A DNA stretch of 64,000 nt from Microbacterium sp. AG238 (GCF_003610405.1 NZ_RAQC01000001.1:372001-436000); one strand, 5' to 3'; numbered from the stretch's first letter, positions 1 to 8,502 are shown. Translations and numbers: made by a program. The notes: a model not told the origin generated them from the letters alone.

Positions 1-158
1 GGATGCCGGAATCCATCGCTCCCCTGAGAGCGTGGTGCTCCGAGCCTAACCTCTCCCGCGGACATCACCGCGGATTTGCGCGGCGTTCGATTCGAACGGC
101 CGCAATGACACGTATGGCCCCGGCTCGATGCCGGGGCCATACGACGTGAGCTCGCGTG
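1..158. other. Intergenic end region, no gene seen
   Basis: No coding frame or RNA gene is supported here. The stretch holds the clpP2 terminator (111-143) and an odd 15-bp palindrome at 84-98 (arms CGTTCGA and TCGAACG around one T). In related actinobacteria clpX often follows clpP2, so this may be the clpP2-clpX gap, but clpX itself is not in the window. Confidence 0.5.
111..143 (-). terminator. Terminator after clpP2
   Basis: A perfect 13-bp inverted repeat (arms 111-123 and 131-143) surrounds a 7-nt loop. It lies just past the clpP2 stop. There is no U-tract, as is common in high-GC actinobacteria. Confidence 0.7.
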
Positions 159-824
159 TCAGGACGTGATCGCCGCGGGGGTGCGCTTGCGCGACGTCAG
201 CACCTGGTCGACGATGCCGTACTCCATCGCCTCGTGCGCCGAGAGGATCTTGTCGCGGTCGATGTCCTTGTTGACCTGCTCCTGCGTACGGTTCGTGTGG
301 CGTGCCATCGTCTCCTCGAGCCAGGTCCGCATCCGAAGGATCTCGGCGGCCTGGATCTCGATGTCGGATGCCTGCCCGTGGCCGGCCTCGCCGACAGCGG
401 GCTGGTGGATCAGGATCCGGGCGTTCGGAAGCGCCAGACGCTTGCCGGGCGCACCGGCCGCGAGCAGCACCGACGCCGCCGAGGCGGCCTGACCGAGCAC
501 GACCGTCTGGATCTGGGGCGACACGTACTGCATGGTGTCGTAGATCGCGGTCATGGCCGTGAACGATCCGCCGGGCGAGTTGATGTACATGATGATGTCG
601 CGGTCGGGGTCCTGCGACTCGAGCACGAGCAGCTGGGCCATGACGTCATCCGCCGACGCGTCGTCGACCTGTACGCCGAGGAAGATGACGCGGTCCTCGA
701 ACAGCTTGTTGTAGGGGTCCTGGCGCTTGTAGCCGTAGGCGGTGCGCTCCTCGAACTGCGGCAGGATGTACCGGCTCGAGGGCATCGCAGCGCCGTGGGG
801 AAGGCCGAAGGCGGGTGTGTTCAT
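159..824 (-). CDS. clpP2: ATP-dependent Clp protease proteolytic subunit ClpP2
   Basis: Serine peptidase of family S14; with ClpP1 it forms the mixed tetradecamer that degrades proteins fed by ClpX or ClpC in the cytoplasm. The 221-aa product has the catalytic triad S115 (GQAAS), H140 (LIHQP) and D191 (DRDK), and the MYINSPGG loop. Start chosen at ATG 824, behind a GAGAAAG-like RBS; the open frame runs 40 codons further upstream but that part is not ClpP-like and overlaps clpP1. It lies 23 nt downstream of clpP1, so the two are co-transcribed. The N-terminus matches the mycobacterial ClpP2 subtype (YILPQF, PYNKLFE). Confidence 0.97.
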   Translation of the reverse strand: MNTPAFGLPHGAAMPSSRYILPQFEERTAYGYKRQDPYNKLFEDRVIFLGVQVDDASADDVMAQLLVLESQDPDRDIIMYINSPGGSFTAMTAIYDTMQYVSPQIQTVVLGQAASAASVLLAAGAPGKRLALPNARILIHQPAVGEAGHGQASDIEIQAAEILRMRTWLEETMARHTNRTQEQVNKDIDRDKILSAHEAMEYGIVDQVLTSRKRTPAAITS

Positions 825-847
825 CGTTGTCTTTCTCCTCCGGTCGA

Positions 848-1432
848 TCAGTTCTCGGTGCCGCCGCCACCGACGACGTCGGTGGCCGACTCGCGGATGT
901 GGTCGACGAAACCGTACTCGAGGGCCTCCTGCGCGGTGAACCACCGGTCGCGGTCACCGTCGGCGTTGATCTGCTCGACCGACTTGCCTGTCTGCGCCGC
1001 GGTGATCTCGGCGAGTCGGCGCTTCATGTCGAGGATCAACTGCGCCTGCGTCTGGATGTCGCTGGCTGTTCCGCCGAAGCCGCCGTGCGGCTGGTGAAGC
1101 AGCACCCGGGCGTTGGGGGTGATGTAGCGCTTGCCCTTGGTGCCCGCGGTCAGCAGCAGCTGTCCCATCGAGGCGGCCATGCCGATGCCGACCGTGACGA
1201 TGTCGTTCGGCACGAACTGCATCGTGTCGTAGATCGCCATGCCAGCGGTGATGGATCCGCCGGGCGAGTTGATGTAGAGGTAGATGTCCTTCTCGGAGTC
1301 CTCGGCGGCGAGCAGGAGGATCTTCGCGCAGATCTCGTTCGCGTTCTCGTCGCGCACCTCCGACCCGAGCCAGATGATGCGGTCCTTGAGCAGTCTGTCG
1401 AAGACGCTTGTTGCGATGAGGGGGTCAGCCAT
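848..1432 (-). CDS. clpP1: ATP-dependent Clp protease proteolytic subunit ClpP1
   Basis: First subunit gene of the clpP1-clpP2 operon; peptidase family S14. The 194-aa product carries S88 (GMAAS), H113 (LLHQP) and D162 (DRDRWF). It resembles mycobacterial ClpP1 rather than ClpP2, for example in AAGTKGKR-like and EYGFVDHI segments. Start ATG 1432 follows an AGGAG ribosome site at 9 nt spacing. The longer open frame (to 1525) would run through the promoter and is rejected. The C-terminal GGGG stretch is a flexible tail. A -10 and a possible ClgR activator site sit upstream. Confidence 0.97.
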   Translation of the reverse strand: MADPLIATSVFDRLLKDRIIWLGSEVRDENANEICAKILLLAAEDSEKDIYLYINSPGGSITAGMAIYDTMQFVPNDIVTVGIGMAASMGQLLLTAGTKGKRYITPNARVLLHQPHGGFGGTASDIQTQAQLILDMKRRLAEITAAQTGKSVEQINADGDRDRWFTAQEALEYGFVDHIRESATDVVGGGGTEN

Positions 1433-1466
1433 GTGTGCTCCTGATCCGAAGTTTCGTGACGTGTCG

Positions 1467-1513
1467 AATCTACCGACGCCGCCACGTGCCCCCGACCGTG
1501 TTCGCCGTGGGCA
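1467..1513 (-). promoter_or_regulatory. clpP1P2 promoter with candidate ClgR site
   Basis: On the minus strand TAGATT at 1472-1467 is a good -10, giving a leader of about 28 nt. Just upstream, plus-strand bases 1500-1513 read GTTCGC-N5-GCA. This is one base off the GTTCGC-N5-GCG site reported for the actinobacterial activator ClgR. The position next to -35 suits an activator. The ClgR assignment is inference. Confidence 0.45.
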
Positions 1514-1526
1514 TAGCCGTGTCATC

Positions 1527-1564
1527 GCAAAAGGGGCGGACGCCGCAGCATCCGCCCCTTTTGC
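1527..1564 (-). terminator. Terminator after tig
   Basis: A perfect 14-bp inverted repeat (1527-1540 and 1551-1564) has a 10-nt loop. The arms end in an A/T run (GCAAAAGG), so the minus-strand transcript has a U-rich 3' arm. It lies 29 nt past the tig stop and insulates tig from clpP1. Confidence 0.85.
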
Positions 1565-1592
1565 CGGTCAGACGACCGCCGGGATCAGAGGA

Positions 1593-3152
1593 TCACTCGG
1601 CGGCAGCCTCGTCGTCGGCCTTCTTCTTGGCCGGGGCCTTCTTCGCCGGCGCCTTCTTGGCCGGGGCCTTCTTGGCGGGAGCCTTCTCGTCCGCTGCCGG
1701 AGCCTCGTCCGCGGCATCCGCCTTCTTCTTGGCGGGAGCCTTCTTGGCGGGAGCCTTCTTGGCCGGAGCCTTCTTGGCGGGCTTCTCCTCCGCCTCGGCG
1801 GCGTCGGCGTCGGCCGCGGCGTCAGCGATCTCCTGCGCCTCCTCGACGACCTCGTCGGCGGCCGTCTCTTCGCCTTCGACCGTGATGAAGCCGGTCAGGT
1901 CGACCGGCTTGCCGTCGGTGTCGACGACCGTGACCTTGCCCAGCGCGACCGCGAGGGCCTTGTTGCGTGCCACCTCGCCGACCATCACGGGAAGCTGGCC
2001 GTTCTGCTGGAGCGCGTTGACGAAGTCCTGGGGCGCCATGCCGTACTGCGCGGACGCCTGGATGAGGTACTGCGTCAGCTCGTCCTGCGAGACCTGCACC
2101 TCGTGGGCCTCGGCGATCTTGTCGAGCACCATCTGCGTGCGGAACTGCTTCTCGCTCGCCTCGGTCACCTCGGCACGGTGCGCATCGTCTTCCAGGCGAC
2201 CTTCGCCCTCGAGGTGAGCGTGCACCTCGTCCTCGACGAGTCCGGCCGGCACGGGGATCTCGATCTTCTCGAGCAGCGCGTCGACGAGCTTCTCGCGCGC
2301 AGCGGCGCCCTGCGTGAACAGACTCTGCTGCGAGACGCGCTCGGAAAGGCTCTCGCGCAGCTCGGCGATGGTGTCGAACTCGCTCGCCATCTGGGCGAAG
2401 TCGTCGTCGGCCTCGGGGAGCTCGCGCTCCTTGACGGCCTTGACGGTGACGGCCACCTCGGCCTCTTCGCCGGCGTGGTCGCCGCCGACGAGCTTCGAAC
2501 GGAACGTGGTGTCCTCACCGGCGGTGAGCGACTCGATGGCCTCGTCGATGCCCTCGAGCAGTTCACCCGAGCCGACCTCGTACGACACGCCCTCGGCCCG
2601 GTCGATCTCGGTGCCGTCGATGGTCGCGACGAGGTCCAGCTCGACGAAGTCGCCCTTCGCGGCCGGGCGGTCGACCGTGACGAGCGTGCCGAAGCGGCCG
2701 CGCAGGCGGTCGAGCTCCTCATCGATGGCGGCGTCGTCGGTGGCGACGGGCTCGACCTCGATGGTGATGTCCTCGTAGGCGGGCAGCTCGAACTCGGGAC
2801 GGACGTCGACCTCGACCTCGACCTTCAGGTCGCCCGAGAAGTCCTTGTCGCTCGGCCAGTCGACGACCTCGGCCGACGGACGGCCGAGAACACGGAGCTC
2901 GTTGGCGGCGACCGCTTCGCGGTAGAAGCCGTCGAGGCCCTCGCTGACCGCGTGCTCGATGACCGCACCGCGGCCGACACGCTGGTCGATGATGGGAGCG
3001 GGCACCTTGCCCTTGCGGAAGCCGGGGATCTGCACGTCCTGAGCGATGTGCTCGTACGCGTGGGTGATGCTCGGCTTCAGCTCGTCCGGGCTGACCGTGA
3101 TGTGGAGCTTCACCCGCGTGGGGCTGAGCGTCTCGACGGTGCTGGTGACCAT
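1593..3152 (-). CDS. tig: Trigger factor (ribosome-associated chaperone/PPIase) with Lys/Ala-rich tail
   Basis: Binds the ribosome near the exit tunnel and folds nascent chains. Of 519 aa, about 1-145 form the ribosome-binding domain with the GFRKGKVP signature, about 150-245 the FKBP-type PPIase domain (KGDFVELD onward), and the rest the helical arms. The known family is usually 430-470 aa. Here residues 455-519 form a low-complexity tail: two near-copies of a block built from APAKK units, each ending in KKAD followed by an acidic stretch. This resembles the C-terminus of histone-H1-like proteins. ATG 3152 sits behind AAAGGAGA. The tRNA-Pro gene lies directly upstream on the same strand. Confidence 0.96.
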   Translation of the reverse strand: MVTSTVETLSPTRVKLHITVSPDELKPSITHAYEHIAQDVQIPGFRKGKVPAPIIDQRVGRGAVIEHAVSEGLDGFYREAVAANELRVLGRPSAEVVDWPSDKDFSGDLKVEVEVDVRPEFELPAYEDITIEVEPVATDDAAIDEELDRLRGRFGTLVTVDRPAAKGDFVELDLVATIDGTEIDRAEGVSYEVGSGELLEGIDEAIESLTAGEDTTFRSKLVGGDHAGEEAEVAVTVKAVKERELPEADDDFAQMASEFDTIAELRESLSERVSQQSLFTQGAAAREKLVDALLEKIEIPVPAGLVEDEVHAHLEGEGRLEDDAHRAEVTEASEKQFRTQMVLDKIAEAHEVQVSQDELTQYLIQASAQYGMAPQDFVNALQQNGQLPVMVGEVARNKALAVALGKVTVVDTDGKPVDLTGFITVEGEETAADEVVEEAQEIADAAADADAAEAEEKPAKKAPAKKAPAKKAPAKKKADAADEAPAADEKAPAKKAPAKKAPAKKAPAKKKADDEAAAE

Positions 3153-3223
3153 GCCTGTCGTTCTCCTTTATCCGGCCGCGCACATGCGCGTCCGTTCGGT
3201 GGTCTGGGTTCGTGGGGCCGTTG

Positions 3224-3297
3224 TCGGGGCGACAGGATTTGAACCTGCGGCCTCCCGCTCCCAAAGCGGGCGCTCTACCAAGCTGAGCTACGCCCCG
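3224..3297 (-). tRNA. tRNA-Pro (UGG)
   Basis: A 74-nt cloverleaf with acceptor arm CGGGGCG/CGCCCCG and discriminator A. The anticodon loop TTTGGGA carries UGG, and the T-arm contains GTTCAAATC. CCA is not encoded. It lies 71 nt upstream of tig on the same strand. Confidence 0.97.
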
Positions 3298-3333
3298 GGC
3301 GCGCAGCACACGTGCGTCGGAAAACGGCCGTGG

Positions 3334-3364
3334 TCAGTCTAGCCGACGGAGTCCGCTAGACTGA
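3334..3364. promoter_or_regulatory. Mirrored promoters between tRNA-Pro and tRNA-Gly
   Basis: A perfect 10-bp inverted repeat (TCAGTCTAGC at 3334-3343, GCTAGACTGA at 3355-3364). Each arm carries a TAGACT -10: minus strand 3342-3337 for tRNA-Pro and plus strand 3357-3362 for tRNA-Gly. A second possible plus-strand -10 (CAGTAT) lies near 3395-3400. Confidence 0.5.
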
Positions 3365-3432
3365 TCGGGTTGCCGCGTGCGGGGCATTGCCCTCAGTATG
3401 GTGGTGATCCTCATTCGATTTCGGTCGAATGC

Positions 3433-3506
3433 GGGGCTGTAGCTTAGTGGTAAAGCCTCTGTCTTCCAAACAGATGATGCGAGTTCGATTCTCGTCAGCC
3501 CCTCCA
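3433..3506 (+). tRNA. tRNA-Gly (UCC)
   Basis: The 71-nt body (3433-3503) has acceptor GGGGCTG/CAGCCCC, anticodon loop CTTCCAA (UCC) and T-arm GTTCGATTC. The discriminator is T. The CCA end is encoded at 3504-3506, unlike in the neighbouring tRNA-Pro. Confidence 0.97.
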
Positions 3507-3541
3507 TCGCTCCTCCTCGTCGGCGTACGAGGAGGAGTTCC

Positions 3542-4084
3542 TCATTCGGCCGCGATTGCGGAGTGATCGTCGCGAAGCTGCACATATGTCGCAGCGTTCC
3601 GGCCCAGCCCGCTCCGCTCGTCCTGCGTGAGGGCTCTCCGGACTCTCGCGGGAACGCCGGCGACGAGCGAGCCGGGCGGGATGACCGTGCCCTCGAGCAC
3701 GACGGCTCCCCCGGCGACCAGCGATCCGGTTCCGATCACCGCACCGCTGAGTATCGTGCTGTTCATCCCGATGAGGCAGCCGTCCTCCACGGTGCAGCCG
3801 TGGACGACCGCGTTATGACCGATCGAGACATCGTCTCCGATGCGCGCGGGCGACGAAGCGTCGACGTGGATCACGACCCCGTCCTGCACGTTGCTCCGGT
3901 CGCCGATCTCGATGCGCGAGCGGTCGCCGCGGATCACGGCGTTGTACCAGACGCTCGACTGCTCGCCGATGACCACATCGCCCACGAGCCGCGCGCCATC
4001 CGCGACGAACACCGTCGGATGAAGGCGGGGTCGCCTTTCTCCCAGCGGCAACAGAGATGCGGTGGAGGCGACGCTCATGGCCAC
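3542..4084 (-). CDS. Gamma-carbonic-anhydrase-like hexapeptide-repeat protein
   Basis: The 180-aa left-handed beta-helix protein belongs to the gamma-CA/YrdA/PaaY group. It shows repeated [LIV]-G-x4 turns (DVVIGEQSSVWYN, ARIGDDVSIGH). Three histidines, H73, H90 and H95, are placed as the zinc ligands that bridge trimer subunits. Many family members have weak or no carbonic anhydrase activity, so the substrate is not certain. The GTG at 4084 has AGGGG six nt upstream; ATG 4078 is an alternative start. It is divergent from dps. Confidence 0.85.
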   Translation of the reverse strand: MAMSVASTASLLPLGERRPRLHPTVFVADGARLVGDVVIGEQSSVWYNAVIRGDRSRIEIGDRSNVQDGVVIHVDASSPARIGDDVSIGHNAVVHGCTVEDGCLIGMNSTILSGAVIGTGSLVAGGAVVLEGTVIPPGSLVAGVPARVRRALTQDERSGLGRNAATYVQLRDDHSAIAAE

Positions 4085-4117
4085 ACGTTACCCCTGGTGA
4101 GCCCAGCCTTCTCTTGC

Positions 4118-4145
4118 TTGCGGAATGTTCCGGCGTGAGTAGCGT
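4118..4145 (+). promoter_or_regulatory. Putative dps promoter
   Basis: TTGCGG (4118-4123), a 16-nt spacer and TAGCGT (4140-4145) form a plausible promoter for dps with a leader of about 35 nt. A short dyad (CGGAA-TG-TTCCG, 4121-4132) lies in the spacer and could bind a regulator. No regulator can be named. Confidence 0.4.
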
Positions 4146-4187
4146 TTGGACAGATGCAGGCCACGACCTGCCAGAAGGAGCGCAGAC

Positions 4188-4673
4188 ATGACCGACACCA
4201 ACATCACCACTCCCGCCCTCACCGCAGACCCCGAGGTCGCCGCGGCAGCCGCGCAGTTCCTCACCCCGGTCGTGCACAAGATGCAGGCACTCGTCGTCAA
4301 CGGCAAGCAGGCGCACTGGAACGTCCGCGGCTCGAACTTCATCGCGATCCACGAGCTTCTCGACTCGGTCGTCGCTCACGCTCAGGACTACGCCGACACC
4401 GCGGCAGAGCGCATCGTCGCCTTGGGCCTCCCGATCGACTCGCGCGTCTCGACCATGGCCGAGAAGACCACGACGGCCGTGCCCGCCGGGTTCGCGCAGT
4501 GGCAGGACGAGATCAAGGCGATCGTCTCCGACATCGACGCGACCCTCGTCGACCTTCAGGCCGCTATCGACGGTCTCGACGAGGTCGACCTGACCAGCCA
4601 GGACGTCGCCATCGAGATCAAGCGCGGCGTTGACAAGGACCGTTGGTTCCTCCTGGCGCATCTCGCCGAGTAA
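4188..4673 (+). CDS. dps: Dps-family ferritin-like DNA-protection protein
   Basis: Forms a 12-subunit cage that oxidises Fe(II), usually with H2O2, protecting DNA from oxidative damage. The 161-aa product has the ferroxidase ligands aligned with E. coli Dps: H43 (AHWNVRG), H55, D70 and E74 (DTAAERI). The N-terminus lacks a lysine-rich DNA-binding tail, so DNA binding is not assured. ATG 4188 follows a strong AGAAGGAG site by 7 nt; upstream in-frame starts lie in the leader. A very long hairpin follows. Confidence 0.95.
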   Translation: MTDTNITTPALTADPEVAAAAAQFLTPVVHKMQALVVNGKQAHWNVRGSNFIAIHELLDSVVAHAQDYADTAAERIVALGLPIDSRVSTMAEKTTTAVPAGFAQWQDEIKAIVSDIDATLVDLQAAIDGLDEVDLTSQDVAIEIKRGVDKDRWFLLAHLAE

Positions 4674-4683
4674 TCCACGGCGC

Positions 4684-4760
4684 CGACGCAACGGCGCGGA
4701 GACCGGGTACCGGGCGATCAAGCGAGAGCCCGGTACGCCGGTCGCCGCGCCGTTGCGTCG
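4684..4760. terminator. Very long hairpin between dps and the amidohydrolase gene
   Basis: The outer arms 4684-4699 and 4745-4760 pair perfectly over 16 bp. The inner arms (GACCGG-GTACCGGGC against GCCCGGTACGCCGGTC) add about 15 bp with one bulge, around a 12-nt loop. It lies between two converging genes, so it probably ends transcription from both sides. Confidence 0.8.
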
Positions 4761-4792
4761 TTCATGGGTGACGTCCCCGGCCGCTCCGCCCC

Positions 4793-6295
4793 TCAGGCGA
4801 GGTGGGTGAGGCGGCCCGCGAGCAGCGTCGCGGCGACGGCGGTCGACCGCAGTGCCCCCGGCGTCTCGGCCGCGAGAGGATCGCGGTCGACGATGATGAG
4901 GTCGGCGACGTCGCCGGGTGCGATCGCCGACCCGGTCTGCGAGCCGCCGGCGGTCGACGCCGCGAGGGCTGCTGCCGCCGACACCCGCTGGTGCGGGCGC
5001 CAAGGCTCTCGATCATCGCGCGTTCGGAACACCGCATCCGACATCGTCGTCCAGGGATCGAGACGCGCGACGGGAGCATCCGAGCCGAAGAGCAGGTTCG
5101 CCCCCGAGTCGACCAGCTCGCACATGGGGTAGCCGATCGCGGTCTGCCCCGCCCAGAACTCGTCCGCCATGTCACGATCGTCGACCGCGTGCGACGGCTG
5201 AACACTCGCGCCGACGCCGAGGCGCGCAAACCGGGGGATGTCAGCGTGCGCGACGAGCTGAGCGTGCTCGATCGTGCCCGTGGCTCCGGTCATCGCGAAC
5301 GCGTCCAGCGCGTGCGAGTTCGCGACGTCGCCGATCGCGTGGACCGCGCAGGCGATCCCCGCGCCCGTCGCGAGCCGCATCAGCTCGACGAGCTCACCCG
5401 GCGGCACGGTCATGACTCCGAAGTCGGTCGCGGCACCCGGGTAATGGTGCGAGCATGCCGCCGTCCTCGTTCCCAACGACCCGTCGGTGATCACCTTGAA
5501 CGGCCCCATCCGCACGAGCCCGCGTGGATCGATGGCATCGCCGGTCTCGAGTCCCTCGGAGATCGCCCGTTCGAGCAGGCTGGCGTAGACCCCGAACGAG
5601 ACGCGCACGGCGTCGTATCCGCGGCTGAGCCGGCGAGCCCAGGCCTCGGCGTTCCATGCCATGTCGAGGTCGACGATGCCGACGATCCCCCGCGCCGCCG
5701 CGGCCGACATCGACTCCACGACCGCGGTGTCCGCGAGCGACGGATCGCACGCGTTCAGTCGGCGTGAGATCTCGAAGGCGGGCTCCTCGCGCAGCACGCC
5801 GTCGGTCGTCGACATCCCCTCGCGCCGGAGAGCAGCACTGTTGAGCCAGACGCTGTGGACGTCGGCGTTGATGAGATAGGTCGGCTCGTCGCCGGTCATC
5901 CCGTCGAGCAGTTCGAGGGAAGGGCGATCCGGCCACAGGGCGTCACGGAAGCCCGAGCCGATACGGCGGCCGTCGTGGTCGGCGGCCGCTCTTCCCATGA
6001 CAGCCGCCGCCTCGGCGGCGCTCGCGATGCCCTCGAGATCGACCCGCCGGGCCGCGAGCGCCCACTGCACAGTGTGGACATGGTGGTCCCAGAGGCCGGG
6101 GAGCAGCCGACCGCCGCCCCCGTCGATCACCGCGCCGCGCCGGGGCAGTGCTGCGGCGGGCGCGATGTCGGCGATGGTTCCGCCGGAGAGGTGCACGTCG
6201 ACGGGGTCCGCCCCGAACGGATCGGTGCGGCCCGGCCCGGTCAAACGGACGTCGGCGATGACGGCGACGCCATCGCCGCGTGCGGGACCGGTCAC
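4793..6295 (-). CDS. Amidohydrolase, YtcJ-like (Amidohydro_3 family)
   Basis: A 500-aa metal-dependent hydrolase of the TIM-barrel amidohydrolase superfamily. Visible motifs are the N-terminal composite beta domain ending in GRLLPGLWDHHVHT (metal HxH at H72/H74), KVITDGSLGTRTAA, the later metal-histidine segments (VHAIGD, TIEHAQ) and the terminal aspartate segment FGSDAPVA. It closes with the usual return to the beta domain (PGDVADLIIVDRDPL). The substrate is unknown; the family acts on varied N-acyl or cyclic amides. Its ATG overlaps the PaiB-like stop by 4 nt, so the two are translationally coupled. Confidence 0.85.
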   Translation of the reverse strand: MTGPARGDGVAVIADVRLTGPGRTDPFGADPVDVHLSGGTIADIAPAAALPRRGAVIDGGGGRLLPGLWDHHVHTVQWALAARRVDLEGIASAAEAAAVMGRAAADHDGRRIGSGFRDALWPDRPSLELLDGMTGDEPTYLINADVHSVWLNSAALRREGMSTTDGVLREEPAFEISRRLNACDPSLADTAVVESMSAAAARGIVGIVDLDMAWNAEAWARRLSRGYDAVRVSFGVYASLLERAISEGLETGDAIDPRGLVRMGPFKVITDGSLGTRTAACSHHYPGAATDFGVMTVPPGELVELMRLATGAGIACAVHAIGDVANSHALDAFAMTGATGTIEHAQLVAHADIPRFARLGVGASVQPSHAVDDRDMADEFWAGQTAIGYPMCELVDSGANLLFGSDAPVARLDPWTTMSDAVFRTRDDREPWRPHQRVSAAAALAASTAGGSQTGSAIAPGDVADLIIVDRDPLAAETPGALRSTAVAATLLAGRLTHLA

Positions 6296-6945
6296 GACCG
6301 AACCTCGCGGGCCGCGCGCATCGTCGCGTGCGCGCGTCTCATCTCGTCCGCGAGGCGAGGATCGGCGTACGGGGTGGCACCCGCGTCAAGTTTGTCGATG
6401 ATCGTGTCGACCACGGCATCCGGTCGGTTCTGGCTCAGCTTGCGCTTCGCCTCGACGCGCGTCGGAGACAGACGAAACCCCACCGTGCCACGTTCGAGAC
6501 GGCGCACGAAGCCCTCGTCGTTCGGCGGAGCCCACAGTCCCCGGGGGTCTGCGAGCCCCGACTCGAACCGGTCGACCAGGCGCTCGAGCACGCGCAGGTT
6601 CTCGTCCGGCGTCAAGATCTCCGGCACTCCGGAGAGGTGTACCGACACGAAGTTCCATGTGGGAACCGCGGCCACGTCGCCGTACCACTGGGGAGACACG
6701 TAACCGTGCGGCCCCTGGAAGACGACGAGCAGTTCGCCCTGCCCGAGGCCGTGAAGCAGATCATCGGGACGTCCGACGTGCCCGACGATGGTGAGGTCGT
6801 CGCGTTCCTCATCGAGAAGCACCGCGTAGTGGGACGCGACCAGGCCGTCGGCTCCCGTGCTGACGATCGTGACCCAGGGATTCTCCGCGATGACGCGACG
6901 GATCTCGACGACGTCCGTCATCGCGAAGCTCGGGTTCTGCCTCAT
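6292..6945 (-). CDS. PaiB-like FMN-binding-fold protein
   Basis: The 217-aa protein matches the PaiB family (split-barrel FMN-binding fold), which is annotated as negative transcriptional regulator after B. subtilis PaiB. Typical features are the N-terminal MRQNPSFAM, the HYAVLLDEE strand, the PQWYGD-VPTWNF segment (a family hallmark), and a helical C-terminus with KLSQNR. ATG 6945 has AGAGGTG at 7 nt; the 33-codon upward extension is discarded. It is joined by a 4-nt overlap to the amidohydrolase and lies 4 nt after nei2, forming a leftward rpiB-nei2-paiB-amidohydrolase operon. Flavin enzyme activity cannot be excluded. Confidence 0.85.
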   Translation of the reverse strand: MRQNPSFAMTDVVEIRRVIAENPWVTIVSTGADGLVASHYAVLLDEERDDLTIVGHVGRPDDLLHGLGQGELLVVFQGPHGYVSPQWYGDVAAVPTWNFVSVHLSGVPEILTPDENLRVLERLVDRFESGLADPRGLWAPPNDEGFVRRLERGTVGFRLSPTRVEAKRKLSQNRPDAVVDTIIDKLDAGATPYADPRLADEMRRAHATMRAAREVRS

Positions 6946-6949
6946 GCGT

Positions 6950-7957
6950 TCACCTCTGACAGTTCGGGCACCAATACAGCTTGCGCGATGCCATCTCCTC
7001 GAGAACGATCGCGGTGCCGCAGACACGGCAGGGCAGACCCGCACGGTGATAGACCCAGTGCCGATCGTCGCGGTGAGCCATGGCCCGGCGCCACGCCTCC
7101 GGGTCGAGATCGTCCATCGTCATCATCTGGCCCGTCTCGACACCGATCGCGAGCAGCCGGGCCCAGTCGCGCCACAGGTGCCTGACGGTCTCCTCAGGGA
7201 CGTCACGACCCGGGGTGTGCGGGTTCAGGCGTGCACGGAAGAGCATCTCGGCACGGTAGACGTTCCCGATGCCGCTGACCACGCTCTGGTCCATGAGGAG
7301 CAGTCCGATGGGTGTCGGCTTGCGACGGACCGTCGCGGTGAACCGCTCCTCGCCGTCCTCGACATCGTCGACCAGCGGATCGGGGCCGAGCTTGGCGATC
7401 GTCGCCTGGACCTCCTCGGGCGTCTGCAGCTGGCAGGCGGTCGGCCCGCGCAGGTCCGCGCAGGTCTCTTCGGTGAGCAGACGCAACCGCACCTGTCCGA
7501 CGACCGGAGGCGGCCAGTCGTCGTCTCCGGTCGCGCCCTCACCGCCGAGCCCCGTGGTCTGCTCGCTCATGCGCACCCGGCCTCGGGCCAGGCGGGGCGC
7601 GCCGATCGAGCTGAGCGAGTTCTCTCCGGCGCTGTCGTAAACCGGCGCGAGCACGGTGCCGCGCTGGTTGGTGTGTCCCATGCGACCGTTGGCCGACGCG
7701 ATGGTCGGATCGACGACGATCTGGCCGGCGAAGTCCCACGCGCCGTACATCCCGAGGTGCACACGCAGCCAGACGTCGTCCTCGAAGGCGAGGAACATCT
7801 GTTTTCCCACCGCGCGCGCCTCGAGCGCCTCGCGGCCATCGAGCACTGCGGCACCCTCGACGAACCGCCCCTGCGGGCTCGAAGCAGCCACGACGTGCCC
7901 CACGATGTTGCGCTCGAACTGGCGGGCGATCCGGTGGACGGAGTGGCCCTCGGGCAT
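6950..7957 (-). CDS. Fpg/Nei-family DNA glycosylase (Nei2-like)
   Basis: Base-excision repair enzyme that removes oxidised bases and nicks the DNA. The 335-aa protein begins MPEGHSVH, where P2 is the catalytic nucleophile and E3 the general acid. The helix-two-turn-helix region contains VSGIGNVYRAE with the DNA-binding asparagine. The C-terminus is a four-cysteine zinc finger (CRVC ... CPNC). The MPEG-[DH]-[TS]-V start resembles mycobacterial Nei2 rather than MutM. A 20-25-residue Gly/Pro insertion lies near the middle. Its ATG 7957 shares one base with the rpiB stop (TGATG). Confidence 0.9.
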   Translation of the reverse strand: MPEGHSVHRIARQFERNIVGHVVAASSPQGRFVEGAAVLDGREALEARAVGKQMFLAFEDDVWLRVHLGMYGAWDFAGQIVVDPTIASANGRMGHTNQRGTVLAPVYDSAGENSLSSIGAPRLARGRVRMSEQTTGLGGEGATGDDDWPPPVVGQVRLRLLTEETCADLRGPTACQLQTPEEVQATIAKLGPDPLVDDVEDGEERFTATVRRKPTPIGLLLMDQSVVSGIGNVYRAEMLFRARLNPHTPGRDVPEETVRHLWRDWARLLAIGVETGQMMTMDDLDPEAWRRAMAHRDDRHWVYHRAGLPCRVCGTAIVLEEMASRKLYWCPNCQR

Positions 7958-8502
7958 CAGCCTGCTTCCGGATCGAACGAGTCGGAGGCGGGAAGCGGCG
8001 ACGTGGCGCCGTCCGCGCCCGCCCGCGGATCGGGGAGCAGGCTGCCGTCGGCCTCGTAAGCGGCGAGCTGCGCGATGCGGCGTGCATGGCGCTCCTCTCC
8101 GCTGAACGGTGTGGCGATGAAACGGTCGATGAAGGTCACCGCCTCGTCGAACGTGTGCTGGCGGGCGCCGATGGCGATCACGTTGGCGTCGTTGTGCTCG
8201 CGCGCGAGCTCGGCGGTCGGGATGTTCCACACGAGTGCTGCGCGCACCCCGTGCACCTTGTTCGCCGCCATCTGCTCGCCGTTGCCCGACCCGCCGAAGA
8301 CCACTCCGAGGGCCTCGACCCCGGCCTGCTGGTCCCGCACCACGGCTTGCGCCGCTCGGATGCAGAACGCCGGGTAGTCGTCGACCGGGTCGTACTCGAT
8401 CGGGCCGTGGTCGACGACGTCGTGACCGGCCTCGGCGAGATGGTGCTGGAGCTGAGTGGAGAACTCGAGACCGGCGTGGTCGGTCGCGATATGGATGCGC
8501 AT
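7957..8502 (-). CDS. rpiB: Ribose-5-phosphate isomerase B
   Basis: Interconverts ribose 5-phosphate and ribulose 5-phosphate in the pentose phosphate pathway. The 181-aa product has ATDHAG (D8, H9), the GSGNGEQMAANK phosphate loop and REHND (H103). The base is E76 with S72 where E. coli RpiB has its cysteine. This is the mycobacterial/actinobacterial RpiB subtype. The last 30 residues are a low-complexity tail. ATG 8502 has no ribosome site and lies 6 nt from a TAGGAT -10, so it is probably leaderless. Confidence 0.94.
   Translation of the reverse strand: MRIHIATDHAGLEFSTQLQHHLAEAGHDVVDHGPIEYDPVDDYPAFCIRAAQAVVRDQQAGVEALGVVFGGSGNGEQMAANKVHGVRAALVWNIPTAELAREHNDANVIAIGARQHTFDEAVTFIDRFIATPFSGEERHARRIAQLAAYEADGSLLPDPRAGADGATSPLPASDSFDPEAG

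Noticed and set aside
84..98. Palindrome CGTTCGA-T-TCGAACG as an SOS or integrase site
   Set aside because: The spacing does not fit an SOS box, and there is no integrase or repeat partner in the window. Left as an unexplained dyad.
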